Source of the DNA: Actinomycetes bacterium
Lineage (GTDB): Bacteria; Actinomycetota; Actinomycetes; Actinomycetales; Dermatophilaceae
DNA length: 64,000 nucleotides
Direction of reading: 5' to 3'
Assembly: GCA_029778715.1 (NCBI GenBank)
Contig: JAKOPT010000125.1
Location: 1 to 64,000 of the forward strand
A program made the position numbers and the translations under genes. Numbering within the stretch: position 1 is the stretch's first letter; each line of letters begins with the position of its first letter. The notes under the pieces are model-generated. The model saw only the letters and a program-made list of their open reading frames with translations. It did no database searches and was not told the origin of the DNA. Shown here piece by piece: positions 1 to 7,312 of this stretch.

Positions 1-86
1 AGCGCCTCAATGCGGGCCGCGCGACTCGTCCTGATATCGACATTGAGGCCCTCATGGATGAGGTCCGCGGAGACCTGGTGCGGTGA
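1..86 (+). CDS. Type II antitoxin, C-terminal fragment at window edge
   Basis: The open frame entering from the left (codons starting at base 3) ends with TGA at 84-86 and overlaps the GTG start of the VapC toxin by the typical GTGA arrangement. The visible 27 residues are polar and charged (RPDIDIEALMDEVRGDLVR end), as in antitoxin C-termini that wrap the toxin. The N-terminal DNA-binding part is outside the window, so the antitoxin family cannot be assigned. Role inferred from the coupling to a PIN toxin. Confidence 0.6.
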   Translation, partial: RLNAGRATRPDIDIEALMDEVRGDLVR

Positions 87-469
87 TTGTCGACGCAAGC
101 GCTCTCGTTGAGGCCGTCCTGGGCACCAGGCGCGGGGCGGCCGTTCTCGGACATTTGGGCAGCGCGGACTGGGCTGGCGCACCCAACTTGGTGTATGTCG
201 AGGTTGCCTCGGCCTGCTGGCGGCTGGTGCGCTCGGGGAGTTTGTCTCTTTCCGAGGCTGAGATGGCCCTCGCTCGGCTCGGCGCGCTGCGCCTGCGCCC
301 GCTCGCCGAGTCCATGCTGCTTCCCACCGCCTGGAGTTTCCGTGAGTTCGTTCGGTTGACGGATGCCTTCTACCTGGCTAGCGCGCTTGCGCTGCAGGTC
401 CCGTTACTCACGACAGACGCTCGCCTGGCCCGAGCCCACCACGGCGTGAGTGTGTTGCTGGTGCAGTGA
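83..469 (+). CDS. vapC: VapC-family PIN-domain toxin ribonuclease
   Basis: A 128-residue protein, normal for VapC. It begins MIVDASALVEA, giving the first PIN acidic residue (D4), has a mid-protein acid in YVEVAS, and ends with LTDAFYLASAL and LLTTDARLA, the usual third and fourth acids of the Mg-dependent RNase site. It starts at GTG 83, overlapping the antitoxin stop, so the two are translationally coupled. VapC toxins cleave tRNA or rRNA when freed from antitoxin; the target here cannot be told. It is in the only stretch of the window before base 2129, which has no GTATGCCG octamer, fitting recent arrival. Confidence 0.85.
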   Translation: MIVDASALVEAVLGTRRGAAVLGHLGSADWAGAPNLVYVEVASACWRLVRSGSLSLSEAEMALARLGALRLRPLAESMLLPTAWSFREFVRLTDAFYLASALALQVPLLTTDARLARAHHGVSVLLVQ

Positions 470-570
470 TACGCGCCAGGTAGGTCACGACGGTAGAGGT
501 CGGGTTGCGCGTGATCGGAGGTTCGCAGGCGGTGCTGGTCTCCTCGACTACCTCTCTCACCCGGAGGTAA

Positions 571-963
571 TGGGCCGCGGATACCGGGTGGGCCGCCCAT
601 CTGGCTGCCGAGGTGGTGGCGCGGGGCGCGCTACGGCTGGGCCACACGGTGGTCGTGGACGCCGCGAACTACGTGGAGCCAGCCAGTGCCCTCTGGCGTT
701 CGCTAGCGGTGGAGTGCGAGGTGCCCCTTCGGTGGATCGAGGTGGTCTGTTCCGACAAGGCCATTCACCGAGAACGGCTCTCCTCTCGGGAACGGGCCTT
801 CGACGCCTCCTTGGAGCCACGCTGGGAGGAAGTTCGGGCTCGTCGAGCCGAGACCGAACCCTGGTTGGCGGACGACGGGGCATCTTTGGGGCGTGTCGAC
901 ACTGCCTTCGCGGTGGCCCCGCAACTTCGCCGAATGAGCCGCCTTTCCATCCGTGTACGCTAA
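571..963 (+). pseudogene. Truncated P-loop kinase (AAA/zeta-like predicted kinase), C-terminal remnant
   Basis: Reading from the TGG after an in-frame TAA (568-570) gives about 130 residues that look like the second half of small predicted nucleotide kinases: HTVVVDAANYVEPA, then LRWIEVVCSD, RERLSSRERAFD and a terminal WEEVRARRAETEPW block. The N-terminal Walker A loop that such kinases need is absent from the DNA upstream, and the longest in-frame start (GTG at 613) would make only 116 residues. I therefore read it as a 5'-deleted remnant lying between two toxin-antitoxin loci. It could conceivably be a short expressed protein, but without the P-loop it should not phosphorylate. Confidence 0.6.
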
Positions 964-967
964 GTGC

Positions 968-1201
968 ATGGCTGTCAAAACGATCACGATCGATATGGAG
1001 GCCTACGACCGGCTCAGTCGCCTCAAGGACGGCGATTCGTTCTCGCAGGTCATCAAGAAGTACCTCCCGGCCGCGGGCTCAACGGCTGGCGACTTGCTGG
1101 CTGCACTCGACGACGTCGAGGTCTCGGAGCGCACCGTTGACGGCATCGCCGCAGTCGTGCAGGAGCGCCGTGACCATCCGGTGAGAGAGCCCGCCTGGTG
1201 A
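968..1201 (+). CDS. vapB: VapB-type antitoxin
   Basis: A 77-residue protein, MAVKTITIDMEAYDRLSRLK, with the short N-terminal beta strand and helix of ribbon or AbrB-like archaeal/actinobacterial VapB antitoxins and a charged C-terminus. Start chosen at ATG 968: a -10-like TACGCT lies at 956-961, six bases upstream, the leaderless spacing repeated throughout this window. Its TGA (1199-1201) overlaps the GTG of the toxin. It should bind the toxin and autorepress the pair. Confidence 0.8.
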   Translation: MAVKTITIDMEAYDRLSRLKDGDSFSQVIKKYLPAAGSTAGDLLAALDDVEVSERTVDGIAAVVQERRDHPVREPAW

Positions 1202-1602
1202 TTCATCTCGATACGACTTTCCTGGTCGACGCGATCCGCGAATCCCGACGCGGACTCGAAGGCCCGGCTCGGCAGTGGCTCGCACGCAATCGCGGTGAGG
1301 CATTGGGATTGAGTGTCTTCGTTCGGGCCGAGATTCTCGTCGGTGCCGAACTCCACGCCGATCCCCTCGTAGAGCGTCGTCGCGTTCTGGCCGTGTGCGG
1401 TGATCTTCCCGTGGTGTTGCCGGACTCTCGACTCGCCGACACGTATGCCGCGGTTCACGCCAGCCTGCGCCGACAAGGAACGCCGTTGGCGACGATGGAC
1501 CTCCTGATTGCCTGCCTGGCCCTGAACGAGGGAGCGCCGCTGCTAACGGCCAATCGGAGCCACTTCTCCCGCATTCAGGGACTTCGTTTGCTCGAGTACT
1601 AG
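1198..1602 (+). CDS. vapC: VapC-family PIN-domain toxin ribonuclease
   Basis: A 134-residue PIN protein. Acidic active-site candidates are D5 (MIHLDTTFLVD), E45 region (VRAEILVGAE), D101 in ATMDLLIACLA and the N-rich LLTANRSHF end typical of VapC. It starts with GTG inside the antitoxin stop (GTGA), so production is coupled to VapB. This is a second, unrelated VapBC pair about 500 bp after the first; the two toxins differ through most of their length. RNA target unknown. Confidence 0.88.
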   Translation: MIHLDTTFLVDAIRESRRGLEGPARQWLARNRGEALGLSVFVRAEILVGAELHADPLVERRRVLAVCGDLPVVLPDSRLADTYAAVHASLRRQGTPLATMDLLIACLALNEGAPLLTANRSHFSRIQGLRLLEY

Positions 1603-1830
1603 AAAGTATCGAGTTGCCGTCGAGAGGAATGAGTTCCTGCCCGATGAACTCCAGTTCCGGGCGTGCGGTCTCATCCGCCGCCCCGCGAGACGTCACCGGG
1701 ATGATTTCTCGACCTGATTCGCTCTCGCGGAAGACGACACGTGGCTACGCATATGCGCCGGTTGGCTCGGCATGCCCAACACGAACCGTGGAAGCCGTGC
1801 CTTGCGCTGAGGTCCCTACACTGGGGTTTC

Positions 1831-2583
1831 ATGGGGCGGCATCATCTCCCGGGTTCGTCGGACAGCAGCCGAGTCATTCGGTCGCCCTCTCGGCATTCGC
1901 GCTGGCCTGTTGTCGCAATGTTGGTGCTAACAGCGTTGGTGCCAACAGCTATTGGCGGATGCTCCGGCCCGGTGTGGTCTACGCCTGGCGTCTCGTCGAC
2001 CGTGACTTCCGCGGCACCGGCCGCAGCGGCGCAAGGCGAGAGTCCGACAGCGAACGACTTCACCACGAACCCCGTGCCGTCACCAGGCCCGGTGACGACA
2101 GTTTCGCCGAGTCCGTCGGGAGCGTTTACGGCATACGTCAATGCGCGGTATCAATTCTCTGCCCTGCGCCCGGCCGGGTGGGACCTGCAGGAGTCCGCCA
2201 ACGGCGACGGAGCCACCATCACTTCACCTGACCGCGACGTGGAGATCGTGATCTTCGGCTCGAACAACCTCGGCGTCTCTTGCGAAACAGAAGGCGCGGC
2301 CCTCGATCTTCCGCGAACTCTCGCGCAGTGCTACTCGGCCGAGGAACGAAACCGGCGCGCCGAAGGTTCGAGCATTACCTACCAGGCGAAAGGCAACGAC
2401 TGGTTCGTCCTGTCCGGTCACCGGTCCGGGGGGCAGGTCTACTACCAGCGCAGTGTCATCGGTGCAGGCAGCATTGTGACGGCGATCTTGACCTACCCTC
2501 AGGACAAGACCAAGGCGATGGACGAGATCACCACGACCGTGTCGCTAAGCCTGCGGGCCAAGGGAACCGACGAACCTCACTAG
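1831..2583 (+). CDS. Probable secreted lipoprotein of unknown function
   Basis: Start placed at ATG 1831 because TACACT at 1817-1822 sits eight bases upstream, the leaderless arrangement. The 250-residue product has an arginine-containing N-terminus, a hydrophobic stretch (WPVVAMLVLTALVPTA) and a lipobox-like IGGC, followed by a Ser/Pro/Ala/Thr-rich linker as in actinobacterial surface lipoproteins. The C-terminal 140 residues (from AYVNARYQFSALRPAGW) look like a small beta-rich PsbP/Mog1-like extracytoplasmic domain, but this is only a resemblance. It carries one octamer (2129). No functional neighbour is evident. Confidence 0.65.
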   Translation: MGRHHLPGSSDSSRVIRSPSRHSRWPVVAMLVLTALVPTAIGGCSGPVWSTPGVSSTVTSAAPAAAAQGESPTANDFTTNPVPSPGPVTTVSPSPSGAFTAYVNARYQFSALRPAGWDLQESANGDGATITSPDRDVEIVIFGSNNLGVSCETEGAALDLPRTLAQCYSAEERNRRAEGSSITYQAKGNDWFVLSGHRSGGQVYYQRSVIGAGSIVTAILTYPQDKTKAMDEITTTVSLSLRAKGTDEPH

Positions 2584-2693
2584 ACCGTCACGGCATTGCC
2601 GCACACGGTGACGAAACGTACCCGGCATACCGGGCCTGCGACCGCGCCACGGGCGAAGGTAACGTTGGGGTTGCCACCACCTGGAGGTGAAGT

Positions 2694-3791
2694 ATGCCGC
2701 AGTTGCGAATTCCTACTGCCGTATCGACAGCACTGCAGCGGTTGCCGCTGCCAGGCCCTGGCCCGTTGCTCCCGCCGTCCTCCGAACTCATCGATTGGCC
2801 CTCGCAGTTGGCCCGACCGAGCCGGATCGCCTACTTCGCCTACTCGATCGACGGATACGACGGTGAGACAACCAATCAGGAGGACATCTTCGAAGTATCG
2901 CCGGTCACCGGAGCGATCCGGCGGATTACCGATGATCGTGCCAAGCCGACCGTGATCAGCGACCGGGATCCGGTGTGGGCGCCCAGCGGTACCCAACTCG
3001 CGGTGCATCGCGGGAGCGAGAACGGCCCCCCGGTCAGGGTGGAGATCATCTCCAGGAGCACCGGCGAAGTCGTGCAGCCGCTCGTCACCGGCTTCCGCCC
3101 CCGGTGGCTGGATGCGCACACCCTGCTGTACCTCAACACCGTCGGGTCCGACGGCCCGACTCCCCATGACGAGGTCTTCGCGGTCGAGCGGCACGGATTG
3201 GGCGTCACCCAGATCACCGATCTGGGACCGGCGATTCGGGTGAGCAGCCTCTCTTGGCACCCCAGCGCCGGGCTGGCGGTCGACTGCCTTGAGGTGGCCA
3301 CAAACCGGTTCGGCATCGCGCTCATCCCGGCGGCGGCGGTCGGGTCCGCCCGGGCGCCCGGCGGTAGCCCGGTCACTGCTGCCGGAATCACGTGGCTCAC
3401 CCCACCGGACCTGAACGTCGGAGAACCCGATTGGTCGCCCAACGGAGACCGGTTGGCGCTGTCGACGTGGATCGCCGACAGCCCAGGCCGGGTCGGCTAT
3501 TGGACGATCGCCGATGCCTCGCTGACGCTGGTGCCCGGGCCGGCGCCCGAGACCCCAACGCTGGAGGACGTGGGCGCGGTGTTCTCACCGGACGGTCGCT
3601 CGTTGGCGTTCTTGCGGGGAGCCGAGGACGGGTGGACCGAGATCTGGCTCTACCGGCTCCGCGATGGGGCGATGCGTCAACTCACCGACGAGGGTCGACA
3701 ACGTGCCAAGGCCCGGCTGGACTGGGGCTACGTCCGTTCCAGCTGGTGGCAACTGCCATGGGGGCCGATACCCTGGTGGCAGATGGGCTAG
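2694..3791 (+). CDS. TolB/PD40-type beta-propeller protein
   Basis: 365 residues with repeated blades of the form DPVWAPSGTQLAV, EPDWSPNGDRLALS and AVFSPDGRSLAFL, each followed by a strand such as IWLYRLRDGAMRQLTDEG. These are PD40/TolB-like propeller repeats. There is no signal peptide or membrane helix at the N-terminus, so it is probably cytoplasmic. The C-terminus is unusual, rich in tryptophan and proline (SSWWQLPWGPIPWWQMG). A good ribosome site (TGGAGGTGA) precedes the ATG, and that ATG is itself part of a GTATGCCG octamer. Substrate unknown. Confidence 0.7.
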   Translation: MPQLRIPTAVSTALQRLPLPGPGPLLPPSSELIDWPSQLARPSRIAYFAYSIDGYDGETTNQEDIFEVSPVTGAIRRITDDRAKPTVISDRDPVWAPSGTQLAVHRGSENGPPVRVEIISRSTGEVVQPLVTGFRPRWLDAHTLLYLNTVGSDGPTPHDEVFAVERHGLGVTQITDLGPAIRVSSLSWHPSAGLAVDCLEVATNRFGIALIPAAAVGSARAPGGSPVTAAGITWLTPPDLNVGEPDWSPNGDRLALSTWIADSPGRVGYWTIADASLTLVPGPAPETPTLEDVGAVFSPDGRSLAFLRGAEDGWTEIWLYRLRDGAMRQLTDEGRQRAKARLDWGYVRSSWWQLPWGPIPWWQMG

Positions 3792-3973
3792 CGCTCCTGA
3801 CCGGTGGCGACGCGGCATACGTGTGAGCCCATGACGCGGAACCGGCGAAAGGATGGCACGCAGACCGTACTTTCGGCCGGTCCAGGTCGAGCCTGAGGGC
3901 TGATGATCGTGGGGGCGATGCTCGGTCATCGTGGAGGAACCACGCACTCCACTCCCACGAAGGACCCACCAGC

Positions 3974-4429
3974 ATGACCACCCAGACAGCAACGCGCCCG
4001 TCGACCCGCACGGATCAGCCCGTTCCCCGTCAACTGAAACTCGCCGCGGCCTGGGCCAGTTTCATGTGCCTCTACATCTATGTCGACGTTCTCGGCCTCT
4101 ACAAGCCCGGCGCCGTCGAGGGCATCCTCAAGGGCCAGGTCTGGAAGTTCGACATCACCCAGGCCTTCGCCGTCAGTGCGCTGGCCAGTTCGGCGGTCCC
4201 GATCATGATGATCCTGCTCTCGACGACCTTGCCCGCGCGCGCCAACCGCCTGACCAACCTGGTCGTCGCGCTACTGCTCACCCCCTGGATGGCGTTCAAC
4301 CTGGCCGGCGGGGAGTGGCCGTTCTACTACGGCCTGGGATTCGCCCTCGAACTGATCATCCTCGCGTTCATCATCCGCTCGGCCTGGACCTGGCCGCGCA
4401 CGCCCGCGTTCCCTAGCCTGACACAGTGA
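3974..4429 (+). CDS. DUF6326-like four-helix membrane protein
   Basis: 151 residues with about four hydrophobic segments (LAAAWASFMCLYIYVDVLGLY, VSALASSAVPIMMILLS, LTNLVVALLLTPWMAFNLA, GLGFALELIILAFIIRSAW). It matches the pattern of small actinobacterial membrane proteins grouped as DUF6326. Function unknown. Its stop overlaps the GTG of the sensor kinase (GTGA), so the three genes to 6209 form one coupled unit; it might be the target or an accessory of that two-component system. Confidence 0.7.
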   Translation: MTTQTATRPSTRTDQPVPRQLKLAAAWASFMCLYIYVDVLGLYKPGAVEGILKGQVWKFDITQAFAVSALASSAVPIMMILLSTTLPARANRLTNLVVALLLTPWMAFNLAGGEWPFYYGLGFALELIILAFIIRSAWTWPRTPAFPSLTQ

Positions 4430-5565
4430 CAGCGAGTTGGCGCGCCCTGTGGCGCGAGCCTCGGCCCGCCGGCCCTCCGCCGGTGGGCCGCGGCGACTGG
4501 GTCATCGTCGCCGGATTCGAGGCGGCCGCGCTGTTCGAAGGCATCGTGCGCACGGACCTCACCTGGCGCCCCGTCGTCACCGTGCTCGCCATGGCCGTGA
4601 TGCCCCTCCTCCTCTGGCGCCGGAGCCACCCGCTGGCGGCCTGCCTGATCGGCTTCGGTGTCGCGGGGCTGCTCTCGGCGGTTCAGTTGGCCACCGGCAC
4701 CGCTGACCTCGGCCCCTCGTCGATGATGGTCATCTTGATCCTGCTCTACGCCCTGGTCCGCTGGGGCTCGGGACGCGAGATCGCCATCGGCCTGCCGGGT
4801 GTGGCCGCAGTCGTGGCGCTCGGCATGTATGCCGCATCCGTCGGTGTGGCCGACGCCATCGGTGGCACCCTCTTCGTGTCGCTGTTCATCGCGCTCGCAG
4901 CGGTATTCCGCTATCGGGCCGCCCTCTGGCAACGACAGCGGCGCGAGATCCGCAACGAGGAACGCCTCGCGCTCGCCCGCCAACTGCACGACACCGTCGC
5001 CCACCACGTCTCGGCGATCGCCGTGCAGGCCCAGGCCGGTGGGGTCGTGGCCCGCGCGCAGCCAGGTCAGGCCGTGGCGGCTCTCGCCACGATCGAGTCC
5101 GAGGCGACCCGCACCCTCGCGGAAATGCGGGCCATGGTGCGGGTGCTCCGCGACGACGGCGGGGAGGCCTACGCCCCGCAGCCGGGCGTCGCCGATCTGC
5201 CGGCGCTCGCCCGCTCCGACACCGGGCCGCGCGTCCGCCTGTCGCTGGCCGGGGCGCTCACCCAGTTGCCGGCGACCGTCGATGCCGCCATCTACCGGAT
5301 CGCGCAGGAGGCCGTCACCAATGCCGTGCGCCATGCGCGCGGCGCGACTCGAGTGGACATCGACGTATGCCGGGTGGGCGACGACATCAGGCTGCGCGTC
5401 ACCAACGATGGGATCGCCGTTGGCGGGTCGGGTGCGCGACCGGGATTCGGGGTGACCGGAATGGCCGAGCGTGCCCACCTCCTGGGCGGCTCCCTCGCCG
5501 CCGGTCCGGCGCCCCACGGTGGTTGGGTCGTGGAGGCCGTTCTCCCCGTGCAGGTTTCGCCATGA
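4426..5565 (+). CDS. NarL-family sensor histidine kinase
   Basis: 379 residues. The N-terminal 160 carry roughly five hydrophobic segments, then a short coiled region, then the HisKA_3 dimerisation box ARQLHDTVAHHV with phospho-acceptor H188. The HATPase part has an N-box EAVTNAVRHA near 290-300 and a G-box GFGVTGMAERAHLLGG near 345. This order is that of DesK/LiaS-type kinases sensing the membrane. It overlaps the response regulator start by ATGA. Stimulus unknown; co-transcription with the four-helix membrane protein is the only clue. Confidence 0.92.
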   Translation: MTASWRALWREPRPAGPPPVGRGDWVIVAGFEAAALFEGIVRTDLTWRPVVTVLAMAVMPLLLWRRSHPLAACLIGFGVAGLLSAVQLATGTADLGPSSMMVILILLYALVRWGSGREIAIGLPGVAAVVALGMYAASVGVADAIGGTLFVSLFIALAAVFRYRAALWQRQRREIRNEERLALARQLHDTVAHHVSAIAVQAQAGGVVARAQPGQAVAALATIESEATRTLAEMRAMVRVLRDDGGEAYAPQPGVADLPALARSDTGPRVRLSLAGALTQLPATVDAAIYRIAQEAVTNAVRHARGATRVDIDVCRVGDDIRLRVTNDGIAVGGSGARPGFGVTGMAERAHLLGGSLAAGPAPHGGWVVEAVLPVQVSP

Positions 5566-6209
5566 GTATCCGCGTGGTCGTCGCCGACGACCAGGACCTG
5601 GTGCGCATCGGGCTCGTGATGATCCTCGGCGCCCAACCCGGCATCGAGGTGATCGGGGAGGCCGCGGACGGCATACAGGCCCTTGAGGTGTGCACCCGGC
5701 TTCGTCCGGATGTCCTCCTCGTCGATATTCGCATGCCCGGCCTCGACGGGATCGAGGTGACCCGGAGGCTGGCGGGTCCCCAGGTGACCGACCCGATGGC
5801 GGTCGTGGTCATCACCACCTTCGACGTGGACGAGTACCTGCTTGGTGCCCTGCGTGCGGGCGCTCGTGGCTTCCTCCTCAAGGACGCCGGACCGGACCTG
5901 CTCGTCCAGGCCGTACACGCCGCCGCGAACGGGGACGCGCTGATCGCCCCCAATGTGACGCGGCGGCTGCTGGCCTCCCTCCTCGACCGCGCACCCGAGA
6001 GGCCGACCCAACCCATCGATCCGCTCACCGAGCGCGAGGAGGAGGTGTTGGCCCTGCTCGCGCGCGGCCGCACCAACGCCGAGATCGCCGCTGAGCTGTT
6101 CATCGGTCTGAGCACGGTCAAGAGCCATGTCGCCTCGTTGATGGCCAAACTCGGGGTCCGCAATCGGGTCGAGATCGCGATGTGGGCCTACCGGGCCAAA
6201 CGCGTCTGA
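5562..6209 (+). CDS. LuxR/NarL-family response regulator
   Basis: 215 residues. Receiver domain MSIRVVVADDQDLVR with acidic pair DD near 9-10, phospho-acceptor D55 in LLVDIRMPG, switch threonine in VVITTFD and lysine in FLLKDA. The C-terminal LuxR helix-turn-helix is LTEREEEVLALLARGRTNAEIAAELF with recognition helix STVKSHVASLMAKLG. Start ATG overlaps the kinase stop (ATGA). It should be phosphorylated by the adjacent kinase and regulate genes not identifiable here. The octamer at 5669 falls as GGC-ATA, using the rare Ile codon ATA. Confidence 0.93.
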   Translation: MSIRVVVADDQDLVRIGLVMILGAQPGIEVIGEAADGIQALEVCTRLRPDVLLVDIRMPGLDGIEVTRRLAGPQVTDPMAVVVITTFDVDEYLLGALRAGARGFLLKDAGPDLLVQAVHAAANGDALIAPNVTRRLLASLLDRAPERPTQPIDPLTEREEEVLALLARGRTNAEIAAELFIGLSTVKSHVASLMAKLGVRNRVEIAMWAYRAKRV

Positions 6210-6248
6210 CCGGGGCGTGCGACCATGCGCGCGCCGGCGTTGGGGGCC

Positions 6249-7052
6249 TCAGTGCGCGGACAGGGTGTAGACGTCCATGACCCAGCCGTGCTCGGCGCGC
6301 AACCGGGCCCGTAGGTCGATGACCTCATCGATGACGTCGGCCAGCCGGCCCGAGCGCAGTTCCTGCTGCGGCAGACCGACGTAGGCCCCCCAACGGAGCA
6401 TGAGGTCGGGGGCGACGTCGACCAAGTGGCGACAGGCCAGGTGACCATCGAGCATGACGACGATCGTGCCCAGGTCGATGTCGCCCGCCCGGGCGGTGGT
6501 CCATTCGTCGACCAGGCGGCGCCCGGTCGTCACATGGACCGGCTGCCCCACCTCGTGGAGGACGACCCCGTGCGCCGCGGCCAGCGCCTGGAACGCCGAA
6601 ATCCCCGGCACCACTCGCACGTCGAGCGGCATCCGCTCACCGATGGCATCGACCACCCGAATCGTGCTGTCGTAGAAGGCCGGATCGCCCCACACGAGGA
6701 ACCCGACGACCGTCTCCGGGGGCAGGGAGGCAATCGTCGCGGCATACGCATCGGCGCGGGCGCCGTGCCAGTCGCGCACCCCCTTCTCGTATGCCGCGGT
6801 GCCGCGTTGCGCGTCCGGCCCGCGTGTGGGGTCGGGCACCGTGACGAACCGGTAGGGATGATCGGCTGCGACGAACCGGTCGAGCATCATCCGGCGCACG
6901 GCGACCAGTTCGCCCTTGGTCTCGCCCTTGTCGGCGGCGAGGAAGACGTCGACCTCATTGAGCGCGGCGATCGCCTGCTGAGTCACGAACTGCGGCGACC
7001 CGGCCCCGATCCCGATGAGATAGACCGGACGGGCAGCGGGACGGGACGGCAC
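6249..7052 (-). CDS. cobF: Precorrin-6A synthase (deacetylating), CobF
   Basis: 267 residues of the tetrapyrrole methylase fold: VYLIGIGAGSPQFVTQQA at the N-terminus (SAM-site glycine loop), GFLVWGDPAFYDS, VRVVPGISAFQALAAAHG and the C-terminal GLPQQELRSG and HGWVMDVYTL segments characteristic of CobF rather than other Cob methylases. CobF methylates C-1 of precorrin-5 and removes acetate, a step of the oxygen-dependent B12 route. Start chosen at GTG 7052: TAGACT (minus strand, 7060-7065) lies seven bases upstream, so the message is probably leaderless and transcribed apart from cobQ. No cobalamin riboswitch is seen. Confidence 0.85.
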   Translation of the reverse strand: MPSRPAARPVYLIGIGAGSPQFVTQQAIAALNEVDVFLAADKGETKGELVAVRRMMLDRFVAADHPYRFVTVPDPTRGPDAQRGTAAYEKGVRDWHGARADAYAATIASLPPETVVGFLVWGDPAFYDSTIRVVDAIGERMPLDVRVVPGISAFQALAAAHGVVLHEVGQPVHVTTGRRLVDEWTTARAGDIDLGTIVVMLDGHLACRHLVDVAPDLMLRWGAYVGLPQQELRSGRLADVIDEVIDLRARLRAEHGWVMDVYTLSAH

Positions 7053-7159
7053 GACGGGCAGTCTAGGCGGAGAGGAGGGCCCGTACCTCGGCCAGGCCAT
7101 GCGTCCGTGCCCGCCCCGGCATCCGTCGGTCTCTCGTCGCCGTCTCGCACGGTCTCGTC

Positions 7160-7309
7160 GTACACAACCCACCTATTGGTCGATTGTTGACGGGGTTGGG
7201 GCCCGACGACCGCCCCTGTGGCGACTGCTCGTGGGCCAATGCTCGTGTGGCGACTGCTGCTGTGGTGTGTACACAATCCACCTATTGGTCGATTGTTGAC
7301 GGGGTCGGG
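7160..7309 (-). repeat. Pair of about 41-bp direct repeats, each containing a 24-bp dyad, between cobQ and cobF
   Basis: Copies at 7160-7201 and 7269-7309 differ at only two or three bases and are 109 bp apart. Within each is an interrupted dyad (7164-7187 and 7273-7296). Read on the minus strand, ACAATC pairs with GATTGT in one copy and with GGTTGT in the other, where the change keeps a G-U wobble; inside it ACC pairs with GGT around an AATA loop. A shorter repeat, TGTGGCGACTGCT, occurs twice between the copies. Possible operator sites or tandem RNA hairpins in the cobQ-cobF spacer. No known riboswitch family recognised. Confidence 0.7.
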
Positions 7310-7312
7310 CGG

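Noticed and set aside
7053-7312. Cobalamin riboswitch before cobF
   Set aside because: No B12-box or other family core found; the dyad repeats are of another kind.
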